From NCBI RefSeq assembly GCF_020621385.1, contig NZ_JAESVA010000003.1, forward strand, positions 62,001 to 126,000: a DNA stretch of 64,000 nt. Direction: 5' to 3'. The stretch comes from Acidisoma cellulosilyticum (GTDB lineage: Bacteria > Pseudomonadota > Alphaproteobacteria > Acetobacterales > Acetobacteraceae). Of the stretch, positions 28,184 through 37,058 are shown in pieces. Each line of letters begins with the position of its first letter. Within the stretch, counting starts at the first letter, position 1. The notes under the pieces were generated by a model that had not been told where the DNA came from, did no database searches, and was given only the letters and a program-made list of their open reading frames with translations. A program made the position numbers and the translations under genes.

Positions 28184-29029
28184 TTAAGACCAGAGCTTGT
28201 GGTCCAGACCAGCCAGCGTAATCGTCGTGCCGTCGGTGAGCGTCAGCACGTCACCAGCGCTGGTAAGGGTTTCCGTCGGGGTGGCGCCGGCCGCATAGCC
28301 ATAGCCGCTGAAGGCAACGTTGTCCTTGGAATTGAAGCCGATGATGACTTCAGTCGAAGGAACGCTGCCCTTAACGAAGGCGAAGACGTCATTGCCGGAA
28401 CCGGCCGTGACGGTGGAGGCGCCAGCGCCACCGATCATGGTGTCGGCGCCGCTGCCGAGGGTGACCATCATCGTCGCATCGCCACCGAACGGATTCGTCG
28501 AAATCGTTTCCGGACCGGTCGAGCCGGACAGATCGGCGGTCGTGCTACCGGAAATACCGGCCACGACAACGGCGTTGGAACCGGTCACCGAGAAGATGCT
28601 GACGCCCGTGCCACCGATGAGGGTGCTGTTGGCGCCGGAGACGCTGCCGACGATGGGGCCAGCGCCGCCCATGATGGACGTGCCGGTGCCGCCGAAGGAG
28701 AAGGTCGTCTGACCGGAATCCGCACCGAACAGCGTGGTCGAACCTGTGGCAGCCGTGATGGTGTCGTTCGGCGCCGCGAAGACGGCGGTGTTGGTGGTGG
28801 TGGTGATCGTGTTGCCGCCGCCAGACGTATCGGCCACAGCGGTCGCGCCGGAAATGGTCAGCGCAGCATTTGTGGTCGCCACAACAGCCGGACCAGGGGC
28901 CGTAACCGCCCCGGCCGCGCTGAACACCACAGCCGTGGTCTGTGAGTTAAAATAGGTCTCAAACGCAGCGGTAGAGGTAGAATAGTTGTTCGGTACCGTT
29001 GCGCCGTTGACTGTCGTCATGCCGCTCAT
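28184..29029 (-). CDS. RTX-like beta-roll repeat protein, probably secreted
   Basis: A 281-residue acidic Gly/Thr/Ser/Ala-rich protein with almost no Cys, Trp or Arg. The C-terminal half has degenerate calcium-binding nonapeptides such as GSGADTMIGGAGASTVTAGSGND (partly quoted), then VFAFVKG and a terminal TLTDGTTITLAGL segment, the layout of type I secretion substrates. No secretion ABC/HlyD genes adjoin it. Start at 29029 places GGAG 9 bases upstream; 29038 and 29077 are other in-frame ATGs. Composition differs from housekeeping neighbours, but its codon GC remains high. Confidence 0.7.
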   Translation of the reverse strand: MSGMTTVNGATVPNNYSTSTAAFETYFNSQTTAVVFSAAGAVTAPGPAVVATTNAALTISGATAVADTSGGGNTITTTTNTAVFAAPNDTITAATGSTTLFGADSGQTTFSFGGTGTSIMGGAGPIVGSVSGANSTLIGGTGVSIFSVTGSNAVVVAGISGSTTADLSGSTGPETISTNPFGGDATMMVTLGSGADTMIGGAGASTVTAGSGNDVFAFVKGSVPSTEVIIGFNSKDNVAFSGYGYAAGATPTETLTSAGDVLTLTDGTTITLAGLDHKLWS

Positions 29030-29385
29030 AGCCGTCATCTCCGCAATAAATGACCCGACCTGAACCGGGTTGCACACAAAATGCCTGAAATCTCTGAACT
29101 GGACATTAACCAGCTGAAATCTTTAGTGGTCCGCTTGCTGCACAGCAACAAGGGATTGCAAAATTTCTCCCGCAACGCGGCATACTCTCAACTCTGTGAT
29201 CAAGACAACACACTCCATCCGCGCTTCCGCCCTGACGCAAAATTATCATTTTGCTGCATTGCACAAATTTTAGCCACTCGGCCCACCGTTGCGCGAAACT
29301 GATCCGCGCCATGAATCCGCCTCCCCTGCTGCGCGCCGTTCTGTTATCGGCTGAGCAGACAAACAAAGCTCAATAGGGGAACGGC
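29030..29385. other. A/T-rich divergent intergenic region
   Basis: 356 bp between the RTX-like gene (-) and xylB (+). It is clearly poorer in GC than its surroundings, especially 29080-29290. A 73-codon open frame at 29081-29302 lacks a ribosome site and recognisable similarity, so I treat the region as promoter DNA. The xylB ribosome site GGGGA lies just before 29386. Confidence 0.5.
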
Positions 29386-30852
29386 ATGTATCTTGGGATC
29401 GACCTTGGCACGTCCGGAATCAAAGTGGTTCTCGTCGATGAGACCGAGACCGTCCGCGCAAGCCACACCGAGTCTCTGTCCGTCTCACGACCACAACCGG
29501 GTTGGAGCGAGCAGAATCCCGAGGATTGGTGGCAGGCAACCCTGCGGGGCCTGGATGCCCTGGCACAGACTCATAAGTCGGAAATGGCCTCCGTCCGCGG
29601 CATTGGGCTTTCCGGACAGATGCACGGCGCCGTCCTTCTGGATGAGGCGGGCGAGCCTTTGCGCCCCGCCATTCTGTGGAACGACACGCGCTGCGAGGCG
29701 GAATGTGCCGAACTGGAAGAATCCTTTCCCGCATTGAGGCAGGTCGCCGGCAACCCGGCCATGCCGGGCTTCACGGCCCCAAAACTTCTCTGGGTGCGCA
29801 AGCACGAGACCGAGATTTTCGGCCGGCTGCGTACCGTGCTGCTGCCGAAAGCCTATCTCCGCTATCGTCTGACGGGCGAGATGATCGAGGAGATGTCGGA
29901 CGCGGCCGGAACGCTTTGGCTGGATGTCGGCGCCCGCGCCTGGTCGGACGCCGCCCTGGCCGCGACCGGATTGTCGCGCGCTGCCATGCCGCGCCTGGTC
30001 GAAGGGAGCGACGCGGCCGGCCAGCTGACGGCATCGCTTTGCGCACGCTGGGGCATGACGACCGCACCAGTGCTGGCCGGAGGCGCGGGCGACAATGCCG
30101 CCGGCGCTGTCGGGCTTGGCGCCATTCGCCCCGGAAGCGCGTTTCTCTCTCTCGGCACCTCGGGCGTGCTATGGGCCACGACCGATCGGTTCCGCCCCAA
30201 TCCTGAAGCGACCGTCCATGCCTTTTGTCATGCGCTACCCGGCCTGTGGCACCAGATGGGCGTGACCCTTTCAGCTGCGGCCTGCCTGGCCTGGTGGAGC
30301 GGCGTCGCCGGCGAAAAGGAGGCTGCCCTTCTGCAGGCATTGCCCGAAACGCCGGCAGCGCCGTCCGAAGTCACCTTCCTGCCCTATCTGTCCGGCGAGC
30401 GGACACCGCATAATGATGGCAGCATCCGCGGCGCCTTCATGGGATTGTCGCAGGAGACCAGCCGCGCGTCGCTGACACAGGCCGTGCTGGAAGGCGTCGC
30501 CTTCTCCTTCCGGGATTGCCTGGACGCTCTGCGGGCCGCCGGCACGGTGGTGACGGAGGCCGATGTCATCGGCGGCGGGTCGCGCAGCGCAACCTGGATC
30601 AAGATCCTTGCCTCCGTTTTGGGTATCACGCTGCACAGCTTGGCCGACGGCGAGCATGGCGCCGCGTTCGGGGCCGCGCGACTTGGCCGTCTGGCGGCGA
30701 CGGGTGAGGATCCCTTGCTGATTTGCACGCCCCCGCGCCGTCTGGCGGCGATTGCACCGGATCCGGCTCTGCAAGCGGCCTATGAGAAGCGCCTGCCGCT
30801 CTATCGTGCGCTTTACCCCGCCATCAAACAGGCGCAGCGTCCCGCACTGTGA
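29386..30852 (+). CDS. xylB: Xylulokinase
   Basis: FGGY kinase phosphorylating D-xylulose for the pentose phosphate pathway. 488 residues, normal. The ATP-binding first motif YLGIDLGTSGIKVVLVD begins at residue 2, GLSGQMHGAVLLD lies near 78, WNDTRCEAEC near 103, GAGDNAAGAVGLG near 237, and the C-terminal IGGGSRSATWIKILA near 397. No xylA or regulator is adjacent, so it stands alone and may feed ketoses produced by dehydrogenases. Confidence 0.92.
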   Translation: MYLGIDLGTSGIKVVLVDETETVRASHTESLSVSRPQPGWSEQNPEDWWQATLRGLDALAQTHKSEMASVRGIGLSGQMHGAVLLDEAGEPLRPAILWNDTRCEAECAELEESFPALRQVAGNPAMPGFTAPKLLWVRKHETEIFGRLRTVLLPKAYLRYRLTGEMIEEMSDAAGTLWLDVGARAWSDAALAATGLSRAAMPRLVEGSDAAGQLTASLCARWGMTTAPVLAGGAGDNAAGAVGLGAIRPGSAFLSLGTSGVLWATTDRFRPNPEATVHAFCHALPGLWHQMGVTLSAAACLAWWSGVAGEKEAALLQALPETPAAPSEVTFLPYLSGERTPHNDGSIRGAFMGLSQETSRASLTQAVLEGVAFSFRDCLDALRAAGTVVTEADVIGGGSRSATWIKILASVLGITLHSLADGEHGAAFGAARLGRLAATGEDPLLICTPPRRLAAIAPDPALQAAYEKRLPLYRALYPAIKQAQRPAL

Positions 30853-30893
30853 CATTGGCGCCACTAGGCGCGTCAGCTTTGTTCCGTTCGCGC

Positions 30894-30933
30894 GCTTGAC
30901 CGGCTCGCTCCCTTGACGATGAGCCGGTCAAGC
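30894..30933 (+). terminator. Hairpin downstream of xylB
   Basis: A 13-bp perfect stem GCTTGACCGGCTC (30894-30906) with GAGCCGGTCAAGC (30921-30933), loop of 14, then CCTTGTTC. The weak U tract leaves function as terminator or attenuator open. Confidence 0.5.
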
Positions 30934-30998
30934 CCTTGTTCACGCACAGGCGGCCAGGCCTTGAGCAAGAGTGTCCTGGCCCAAAACAGGGGACCACA

Positions 30999-31256
30999 AT
31001 GTCAATCATCGGTTGGATCATACTCGGCCTTATCGCCGGCTTTATCGCGAGCAAGATCGTGAATCGCTCCGGCGAAGGCTTCTTCATGGATATCGTGCTG
31101 GGGATCGTCGGCGCGCTGGTGGGTGGCTTTATCTTCAATGCCTTCGGCGCCCATGGCGTGACCGGCTTCAATCTGTATAGCCTGATCGTCGCCGTTATCG
31201 GCTCCATCGTGCTGCTGGTACTCTATCACGCGTTTTTCGGACGCCGCCGCTACTGA
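30999..31256 (+). CDS. GlsB/YeaQ/YmgE family membrane protein
   Basis: An 85-residue membrane protein: three hydrophobic segments with the family pattern IIGWIILGLIAGFIASKIV at the N-terminus, then FFMDIVLGIVGALVGGFIFN and a C-terminal helix SLIVAVIGSIVLLVLYHAF, ending in RRRY. Family members are often stress-induced, with unclear biochemical role. ATG at 30999 has an AGGGGA site 6 bases upstream. Followed by a terminator. Confidence 0.87.
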   Translation: MSIIGWIILGLIAGFIASKIVNRSGEGFFMDIVLGIVGALVGGFIFNAFGAHGVTGFNLYSLIVAVIGSIVLLVLYHAFFGRRRY

Positions 31257-31269
31257 GGTTAAGCCTCAC

Positions 31270-31309
31270 AAAAAACCGTCTATCCCGAGAGGGATGGGCG
31301 GTTTTTTTT
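31270..31309 (+). terminator. Rho-independent terminator
   Basis: A-rich/T-rich stem: AAAAAACCGTCTATCCC (31270-31286) pairs with GGGATGGGCGGTTTTTT (31291-31307) allowing wobble pairs, loop GAGA, then further T residues. Confidence 0.85.
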
Positions 31310-31439
31310 ATGTCCAAGCCACACGCGGACGTGACGCCGAACGCCGGGATCGGGGCTTCATCTCGACGATCCAGGCACCATTTCCTGTTCAGGAGGATGT
31401 TTCAGCACAAGCCTCCTCACAGTGAAAAAGGATAGAAAG

Positions 31440-31619
31440 ATGGACAAGGATCGTGCGGCCGGCATCGGCCATCAGGTCAAGGGCACCGTCAAGGAAGCGG
31501 CCGGCAAAGTGACCGGGGATCGCAAGCTGGAAGCCGAAGGCAAGGTCGAGAAGGCCGGCGGCAAGGTGCAGAACGCTTACGGCGGTGCCAAGGACAGTGT
31601 CCGCGACGCCGTGAAATAA
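31440..31619 (+). CDS. CsbD family stress protein
   Basis: A 59-residue hydrophilic protein of the CsbD type, rich in Lys, Gly, Ala and Glu: GIGHQVKGTVKEAAGKVTGD followed by KLEAEGKVEKAGGKVQNAYGG. CsbD proteins are abundant general-stress proteins of unknown mechanism. ATG at 31440 follows an AAAGGATAG site; a GTG at 31422 is in frame. I found no obvious EcfG-type promoter upstream. Adjacent to the YeaQ-type gene, but each has its own terminator. Confidence 0.87.
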   Translation: MDKDRAAGIGHQVKGTVKEAAGKVTGDRKLEAEGKVEKAGGKVQNAYGGAKDSVRDAVK

Positions 31620-31646
31620 GCTCACAAAAGCGACCAAGCCTTTATG

Positions 31647-31677
31647 GGCCGGCCGGGATAACCCGGCCGGCCTTTTT
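31647..31677 (+). terminator. Rho-independent terminator after CsbD gene
   Basis: GGCCGGCCGGG (31647-31657) pairs with CCCGGCCGGCC (31662-31672), loop ATAA, then five T residues. Confidence 0.88.
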
Positions 31678-31697
31678 GTGTCTGGCTGCCCATCGCG

Positions 31698-32804
31698 TCA
31701 GGCCGTGACCGGCTGATCCTCGGGCAGCGTCCCCTGGACGAGGCGGTGGATGAAATCCATCTTCTGAATGACGGCGGGGCTGAGAATGAAGGGGTAAAGG
31801 TCGCCCACTCCCATGCTGCGGTTGAGGCTGTTGACCGCAAAGGTGAGCGGCAGCCAGGCGTCGATCAGCCCCTCGACCGGGCCGACCCCATAGGGGTTCA
31901 GCGTGATATCGGCGTGAAGGTCCGGATCCTTCGCCTTCATCGGATGGATGCCGACGCCAAAGGCTTTCGCCGTCTCAAGCGTATCGGCGATGTGCAGGTA
32001 ATGCGCCCAGGTTTCGGCGAAATCCTCCCAAGGGTGGGAGGTCGCGTAATGGGAAATGAAATCGTTTTGCCAGCCGACCGGCGCCCCGTCCTGGTAATGC
32101 CGCTGTAGCGCCTGCCCGTAATCCTGACTGTCATCGCCGAAGACCGCGCGGCATTGCGCCAGCCGATGGCCGTCACGCACGAGCAAATCCCAGTAGAAAT
32201 GCCCGATCTCATGCCGAAAATGACCGAGCAGGGTTCGATAGGGCTCGCCCATCTGGGTGCGCAGCTTTTCCCGCGCGGCGTCATCCGCTTCCGCAAGATT
32301 AAGGGTGATCAGGCCATCGTCATGACCGGTCAGAACCCGCGGAGCCCCCGCGACCAGCGGATCGGCCAGAAAATCGAAAGCCAGACCGTGTTCCGGGTTC
32401 TCGGCCTGGGTTGGCAAGGGCAGTTTCAGCTTGATGAGCTGGTAGAAAAGGCGGTGCTTCGCCATTTCCAGCTTCTGCCATTGCGGAAGGTTTTCCCCCT
32501 CGCCCAGCGCCGGAATCGTGCGATTATGGCGGCAGGCCGCACAATAGCCCTCAGGCGAATCGGCAGAAATCAGCCAATTGCAGGCGCCATATTCGGCATT
32601 GTCGCAAAAGCGATATTGCGTCTGTCCGCCCGCTGCCGGCAGCCAGACGTCACCAGTCTGAGTCACCGCCTCAAGCTGGGACGTGACGGCATCATAGCCC
32701 AGCCGAGACCCGCAGCTTTCGCAAAGCGTATTCTCGAAAAAAAGCAGCTGGCTGCAAACCTGGCATTGAAAAAGCTGCACCGCGTCTATCCCCACATCCT
32801 GCAT
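31698..32804 (-). CDS. Putative zinc-binding metallopeptidase with N-terminal zinc ribbon
   Basis: A 368-residue cytosolic-looking protein. The N-terminus has a zinc ribbon (FQCQVCSQLLFF then CESCGSRLGY), more Cys pairs in CDNAEYGACNW and YCAACR, then a C-terminal metallopeptidase core with HEIGHFYWDLL near residue 213 and the FAETWAHYLHI segment that would supply the third ligand region. This matches the family often annotated as putative zinc-binding metallopeptidase (DUF2248 type), substrate unknown. The ATG at 32804 is used; longer frames run back through tRNA-Leu, so they are not real. Confidence 0.82.
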   Translation of the reverse strand: MQDVGIDAVQLFQCQVCSQLLFFENTLCESCGSRLGYDAVTSQLEAVTQTGDVWLPAAGGQTQYRFCDNAEYGACNWLISADSPEGYCAACRHNRTIPALGEGENLPQWQKLEMAKHRLFYQLIKLKLPLPTQAENPEHGLAFDFLADPLVAGAPRVLTGHDDGLITLNLAEADDAAREKLRTQMGEPYRTLLGHFRHEIGHFYWDLLVRDGHRLAQCRAVFGDDSQDYGQALQRHYQDGAPVGWQNDFISHYATSHPWEDFAETWAHYLHIADTLETAKAFGVGIHPMKAKDPDLHADITLNPYGVGPVEGLIDAWLPLTFAVNSLNRSMGVGDLYPFILSPAVIQKMDFIHRLVQGTLPEDQPVTA

Positions 32805-32902
32805 CGATCGAAACGACCAAGATTTGGGTCGGCCCCCGGCGCATAAAAGCCCAGGCCGAAGACAATTTCGCAGCAATTCACCAGAATAACCCGCTAGCGG
32901 GT

Positions 32903-32986
32903 TGGTGCGAGAGGGGGGATTCGAACCCCCATGACTTTCGTCGGTCGATTTTGAGTCGACTGCGTCTACCGTTCCGCCACTCTCGC
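32903..32986 (-). tRNA. tRNA-Leu (anticodon CAA)
   Basis: Read on the - strand: acceptor GCGAGAG pairs with CTCTCGC, the anticodon stem GTCGA/TCGAC encloses loop CTCAAAA (anticodon CAA, codon UUG), a long class II variable arm is present, T arm GGGGGTTCGAATCCCCC, discriminator A, and CCA is encoded. 84 bases. Confidence 0.95.
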
Positions 32987-33130
32987 GACGAAAGCCCTCT
33001 AGCACGGTGTGGTGCAGAGGTGAAGGCAGCACAGATGCGGGTGGGAGGTCTGCTTTTTGCACAGAAAAACCTGCCTCCGCTGGCGTTGCACTGCCGTGAC
33101 ACCTCCGCTATAGGGTGCCCCGCCCGCTGT

Positions 33131-33206
33131 TCCCGGATAGCTCAGTTGGTAGAGCAAGCGACTGTTAATCGCTCGGTCGTAGGTTCGAGTCCTACTCCGG
33201 GAGCCA
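33131..33206 (+). tRNA. tRNA-Asn (anticodon GTT)
   Basis: Acceptor TCCCGGA pairs with TCCGGGA, D arm GCTCAGTTGGTAGAGC, anticodon stem AGCGA/TCGCT around CTGTTAA (anticodon GTT), T arm GTAGGTTCGAGTCCTAC, discriminator G, encoded CCA. 76 bases. Divergent from tRNA-Leu. Confidence 0.97.
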
Positions 33207-33401
33207 GGGCACCTTTCCCCATTCCTTCATAGAAAATCGCATTATCCCGCTTCTGGGTGATGAGGATGCCGTTATCGCGGTCGCCCTTCGAGGCATTTGC
33301 GACCTTTTTGTTGCAATCGCGCCTGGGCAGGCGTCCGGTCTCCAAGTGGCTTCGCCATGGTGTTAAGCCCTGACAGTCAAGTCGCACTGAAGGAAGAGAC
33401 C

Positions 33402-34772
33402 GTGAAACGCAGAATGCTTCTGGGCGCCGTCGCCTTCGGCCTGCTGGCTCCGCTGACCGCGGAAGCGCAGACGGCAAATAATCTCGCGGTGCTGAAAGGG
33501 CTCGCCCCCGTCTCCGCCCTGATGGACAAGCCCGCCGGCCAGGCCGCCCTCGCCTCCGACTATACCGTGACGGCCGGCATCCAGCACGGCGTCATCCGAC
33601 AGCCGACCTTGCTGCCCTTCGAAGCGCAGGAGCAACAGGCGCTGCGCGACGTCTTCATCACCGAGGGCAATCTGGCGGAACTGTCCGATGGTCTGGGCAC
33701 GACGCTCGGCTCGGCCTATCTGGCGCGCGCGCATTATCTCGACCGCAAGACCTTCACCAGCCTGTCGCCGGCCGTGGCGGAACTGATCGCCTATAGCATC
33801 AGCCTGACCGCGTCCGACGCCGGCTCGGGCAAGTTCTTCTTCGCCAATGGCACGACCGACGGGAAGACCGCGGTTTCGGCCGACGCGGAAGCCATTTTCA
33901 AGGATATCGACGGCCAGGTCGATATTTTCGGCAAGGCCTATAACCTCCCGGCCGGAAGCCCGAACGGCGACAAATACGGCGATTCGCGGCCCTTCCAGAC
34001 CATCAAATTCATCCGTCCGATCGTGGGGCCGGACTATTTCAACGCCCCGGCCGACAATACCGTCTATAATTTCGGGCCGATGATGAACCTCATCAACAGC
34101 CCGTCTTTCCCCAGCGGCCATACGACCTACGGCTATACGGGCGCCATCCTGCTGGCAGAGCTGGTGCCGGAGCGCTTTCAGCAGATGATCGCGCGCGGCG
34201 CGGAATATGGTAACGACCGCATCATCGTCGGTGCGCATTATGCGATGGACGTGCTCGGCGGCCGTACGCTGGCGACCTATGACATGGCCCATCTTCTGGC
34301 GAATGACGCGGGCTATCTCGGCCAGACCGTCAAGCACGCGGCACCGGTGACAGACTACCAGGCCGCGGTTAAGGCTGCGCGCGCCGATATGGTCAAGGCG
34401 CTGGAAGCTGGCTGCGGCAATACGATGGCTGTTTGCGCGGATGCGGATACCGGCCGCTTCAGCGATGCCGGCAATAACGCTGCCTTCTATGCCTCGACAC
34501 AGACCTACGGCCTGCCGGGCGTCTTTCCTAAAAACGCCGACAAGATCGAAGATGTCGCCAAACTGGCGCCGGAAGCAGGCTATCTGCTGACGACCGCTTT
34601 CCCCAGCCTCAGCCTGCAGGAAGCCGATCAGATCCTGACGCTGACCGAAGGTCCGGGTGGCGGGTTCCTGGATAACGGTTCCGCCTTCGGCGTCTATTCG
34701 CGCCTTAACCTCTATGCCGCCGGCGGTGAGGCCGCGGCGCTGGCCGCGACGAAAGCCACTGCCACGCATTGA
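33402..34772 (+). CDS. Periplasmic PAP2-family phosphatase
   Basis: A 456-residue exported phosphatase. Signal peptide at 1-24 (MKRRMLLGAVAFGLLAPLTAEA). The vanadium-type acid phosphatase core has an RP pair (KFIRP), FPSGHTTYGYTG near residue 244 and RIIVGAHYAMDVLGG near residue 278, giving the PSGH and R(x5)H(x3)D motifs. It is longer than class A acid phosphatases (about 250), with extra N- and C-terminal regions. Start is GTG at 33402, after AAGGAAG. A phosphate-related role would fit the pst and phn genes nearby, but no Pho box is seen here. Confidence 0.85.
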   Translation: MKRRMLLGAVAFGLLAPLTAEAQTANNLAVLKGLAPVSALMDKPAGQAALASDYTVTAGIQHGVIRQPTLLPFEAQEQQALRDVFITEGNLAELSDGLGTTLGSAYLARAHYLDRKTFTSLSPAVAELIAYSISLTASDAGSGKFFFANGTTDGKTAVSADAEAIFKDIDGQVDIFGKAYNLPAGSPNGDKYGDSRPFQTIKFIRPIVGPDYFNAPADNTVYNFGPMMNLINSPSFPSGHTTYGYTGAILLAELVPERFQQMIARGAEYGNDRIIVGAHYAMDVLGGRTLATYDMAHLLANDAGYLGQTVKHAAPVTDYQAAVKAARADMVKALEAGCGNTMAVCADADTGRFSDAGNNAAFYASTQTYGLPGVFPKNADKIEDVAKLAPEAGYLLTTAFPSLSLQEADQILTLTEGPGGGFLDNGSAFGVYSRLNLYAAGGEAAALAATKATATH

Positions 34773-34877
34773 AATCACGGGCTGGCTTGGTCTTAGCCAA
34801 GCCAGCCCCCTTTTCGTGATGACTGCTGCCGGGATGGGTCGATTGACGTGGGAAATTTACCCACTTATTTTAGAGCC

Positions 34878-35027
34878 ATGAAGTTTTCGATCCTGATACC
34901 CGTCTGGCTTGTGGCCGTTCTGCTCCTCGCGGGCTGTGCCGAGGGCAGCCCCGGCACGCCCGGCACCGCGACCGCCCATATCGATGGCACCGCGGGCTTT
35001 TACGCCGGTGTCGGCGCCAGCCACTGA
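34878..35027 (+). CDS. Tiny lipoprotein, 49 aa
   Basis: MKFSILIPVWLVAVLLLAGC is a clean lipoprotein signal with Cys20 in the lipobox; the mature part is about 30 residues (AEGSPGTPGTATAHIDGTAG and on, ending GVGASH). Nothing else is recognisable. An AGAG site precedes the ATG. The gene stands in a 450-bp gap between PAP2 and SYLF genes and could be missed by automated callers. Confidence 0.6.
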   Translation: MKFSILIPVWLVAVLLLAGCAEGSPGTPGTATAHIDGTAGFYAGVGASH

Positions 35028-35225
35028 TCCCATTAAGGCGTCTCCTCCCAGACCTGATCTTCGTTTGACCGGTCGGAAATCCGTGCATTGAAGCCGGATG
35101 GGACAAGGCGACGGAAGGTCAAGCCTTCCCGCACATCAGCTCAACGCATAGGGCCCTTTCGCTTGCATTGGCATGGAGCGGCCACATCTGCCCGACAACG
35201 CAGGACGACGAGGAGCCGATTTTCC

Positions 35226-35912
35226 ATGCTGACACGCAGAATGCTTTTTCCCGCGACGGCTGCCGCCGGTCTGATCGCCACGGCAGGCATCAGCCTGCCG
35301 GCGCATGCCGATAGCGGGCCGCAGGACACCGTCAATCATGCCCTCGGGACTTTGCAGGATCTGCGCGGCGACAAGGAATTCGGCAATGCGCTGCAGTTGA
35401 TGCGACGCGCGCGCGCCGTGTTGATCGCGCCGCGTATCTTCAAGGCCGGTTTCTTTGTCGGCGGCGAGGGCGGACGCGCGGTTCTGATGGCGCGTGGCGC
35501 CAATGGCAGTTGGAGCAATCCTGCCTTCTATACGATCGCCTCCGCGAGTTTCGGTCTTCAGATCGGCGCGCAGGAATCCGAGATGATCATGTTCGTGATG
35601 AGCAATCGGGCGCTGAATGCCCTGATGCGGAACAAGTTCGAGTTCGGCGCCAATGCCGGTATTGCGGTCGCAACTCTGGGGTCGACGGTCGCGGGGGCGA
35701 CGACCAGCAATGGCGGCCCCGATATCGTCGTCTGGGCCTCATCCTCCGGCGTCTATGCCGGCATCAGCCTCGACGGGACCTTGGTGCAACCGCAGAGCGA
35801 CGCCAATACCGCCTATTACGGCCGCCCGCTGACGAGCCATGATATCGTCATCGACCGCATCGGCCGCAATTACCGTGCGGAACCTCTGGTGCATGCCATC
35901 GACAGGCTTTGA
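35226..35912 (+). CDS. SYLF (YSC84) domain lipid-binding protein
   Basis: A 228-residue exported protein. Signal peptide MLTRRMLFPATAAAGLIATA with cleavage near AHA-DS (about 28). The SYLF domain follows: ALQLMRRARAVLIAPRIFKAGFFVGGEGGRAVLM (partly quoted, about 57-90), then ASASFGLQIGAQESEMIMFVMS and the C-terminal GVYAGISLDGTLVQP. SYLF proteins bind phosphoinositides in eukaryotes; their bacterial role is unknown. Repeat copy 2 lies 15 bp after its stop. Confidence 0.87.
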   Translation: MLTRRMLFPATAAAGLIATAGISLPAHADSGPQDTVNHALGTLQDLRGDKEFGNALQLMRRARAVLIAPRIFKAGFFVGGEGGRAVLMARGANGSWSNPAFYTIASASFGLQIGAQESEMIMFVMSNRALNALMRNKFEFGANAGIAVATLGSTVAGATTSNGGPDIVVWASSSGVYAGISLDGTLVQPQSDANTAYYGRPLTSHDIVIDRIGRNYRAEPLVHAIDRL

Positions 35913-35927
35913 TCGGTCAAATCCAAC

Positions 35928-36034
35928 CTAGAGCGCTTCCTGCTCGCTTAAGCTCGCAGATATCGCCCTAGGTTATTGTTTTTGCGAGCATCTTCAGACA
36001 GTCAGATGATTCCATCTGACTGTGATCTGCTCTA
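35928..36034. repeat. Dispersed palindromic repeat, copy 2 (full, inverted)
   Basis: The reverse complement matches copy 1 (23479-23584) with about a dozen substitutions by eye, including the CAGTCAGATG stem and the AGCGCTTCC/CTGCTC ends. Its right end (CTA at 36032-36034) supplies the TAG stop codon of the adjacent GH19 gene on the - strand. Confidence 0.82.
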
Positions 36035-36874
36035 AGCCGCGGCGGCCGCGGCAAGCCCGGTCTCGGCCGCCCGCAAAGCAGCGAGGGTAGCCAGTGCCAC
36101 CACGCCGTCGGGCGGCAGGCCATGCTTCATCTGGAAGGCCTTGATGGCGCTGACGGTCGCGGGGCCGGTATTGCCGTCTACCGTCAAAAGCGGTTGCTGA
36201 CCGAGGCGGTTCAGCAGGGTCTGGACCCAAGTGATCCCGCCCTGCGCATTCGGATCGACCGCCAGAGCCGCCTTCCAATGCGCCAGCCAAGCCGTGCGCT
36301 GGGCCAGGCCGATCAGCCCGCCATTAAGATGCAGGGTTTCCTGCTGGATATTGTCCTCCGCGGCAAAGGGCAAACAGCCACATAGGACGAAGTCAGCGAC
36401 GGCACAGTCCAGAAAATGCTCTGCGCTATTGACCTGTTCGGGATGGTTCACGAGATCGATCCCGGTCTTGGCGCCAAGCTTTTGATAGCTTGCGCGTCCG
36501 GTGACCTGGGACCCGCCACGGCCACGAAAATTCCATCCGTCGTCGCTGCCGGGCTGATTGCCCAGCCGCCCGTCATAGACGTCGTTCGCGATCTTCTCCG
36601 GCTGATGGGCGAAGAGCGCCGCCTTCGCGGCATCAAAACGATTGGGCCAGGTCGCCATCAAACCTTGCGCCGAATAGTTCAAATTCTCCTCAACCTCGAT
36701 ACCCGCACCGCATTCATGGCTGAACTGCGCCATGGCATGGGCGATCAGCAGATCGCTGGTGAGGCCGTAGGTCGCGAAAACGCGAGGGGCCACAGCAACG
36801 ATGGCCGCCCGCAGGCCGGGGATTTTCCTGTCGCCCAAAGGCCAAAGCGTAGTCAGGATCGCGATGCTCAGCAT
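36032..36874 (-). CDS. GH19 endolysin/chitinase-type hydrolase with peptidoglycan-binding domain
   Basis: A 280-residue cell-wall hydrolase of the phage endolysin type. The GH19 domain (about 25-195) has MAQFSHECGAGIEVEENLNYS, with the two catalytic-type Glu residues, and GRGGSQVTGRASYQKLGAKTG. A PG-binding-1 repeat follows (about 205-270: LLTVDGNTGPATVSAIKAFQ). No signal peptide, so it would need a holin if used for lysis. No phage genes adjoin it; the nearest are 12 kb away. Its stop codon comes from repeat copy 2. Confidence 0.85.
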   Translation of the reverse strand: MLSIAILTTLWPLGDRKIPGLRAAIVAVAPRVFATYGLTSDLLIAHAMAQFSHECGAGIEVEENLNYSAQGLMATWPNRFDAAKAALFAHQPEKIANDVYDGRLGNQPGSDDGWNFRGRGGSQVTGRASYQKLGAKTGIDLVNHPEQVNSAEHFLDCAVADFVLCGCLPFAAEDNIQQETLHLNGGLIGLAQRTAWLAHWKAALAVDPNAQGGITWVQTLLNRLGQQPLLTVDGNTGPATVSAIKAFQMKHGLPPDGVVALATLAALRAAETGLAAAAAA

Positions 36875-37058
36875 GACAGTCCCATTCCGATAAGATTTTC
36901 ATTTCTATATCGAAATTTAAAACGATCTTCCAACGATTTCGACCAGGACGCCCGGGGTTACCCTCTCCCTCCAGACGGGTTAACCTCTGACCTTCGTGTT
37001 ATCCGTGAAGCGATCATGCCCTTGTCTTCAGATCTGCCCTTTCCCGCCGGCCTGTCCC

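Noticed and set aside
28070-28945. A 291-codon frame antisense to the RTX-like gene
   Set aside because: It crosses the terminator and reflects repeat composition; the RTX-like frame has the sensible domain pattern.
29081-29302. A 73-codon frame upstream of xylB
   Set aside because: No ribosome site, A/T-rich promoter-like DNA, no similarity noticed.
31698-33062. A longer N-terminus for the zinc metallopeptidase
   Set aside because: The extension would translate through tRNA-Leu; family N-terminus begins at the zinc ribbon.
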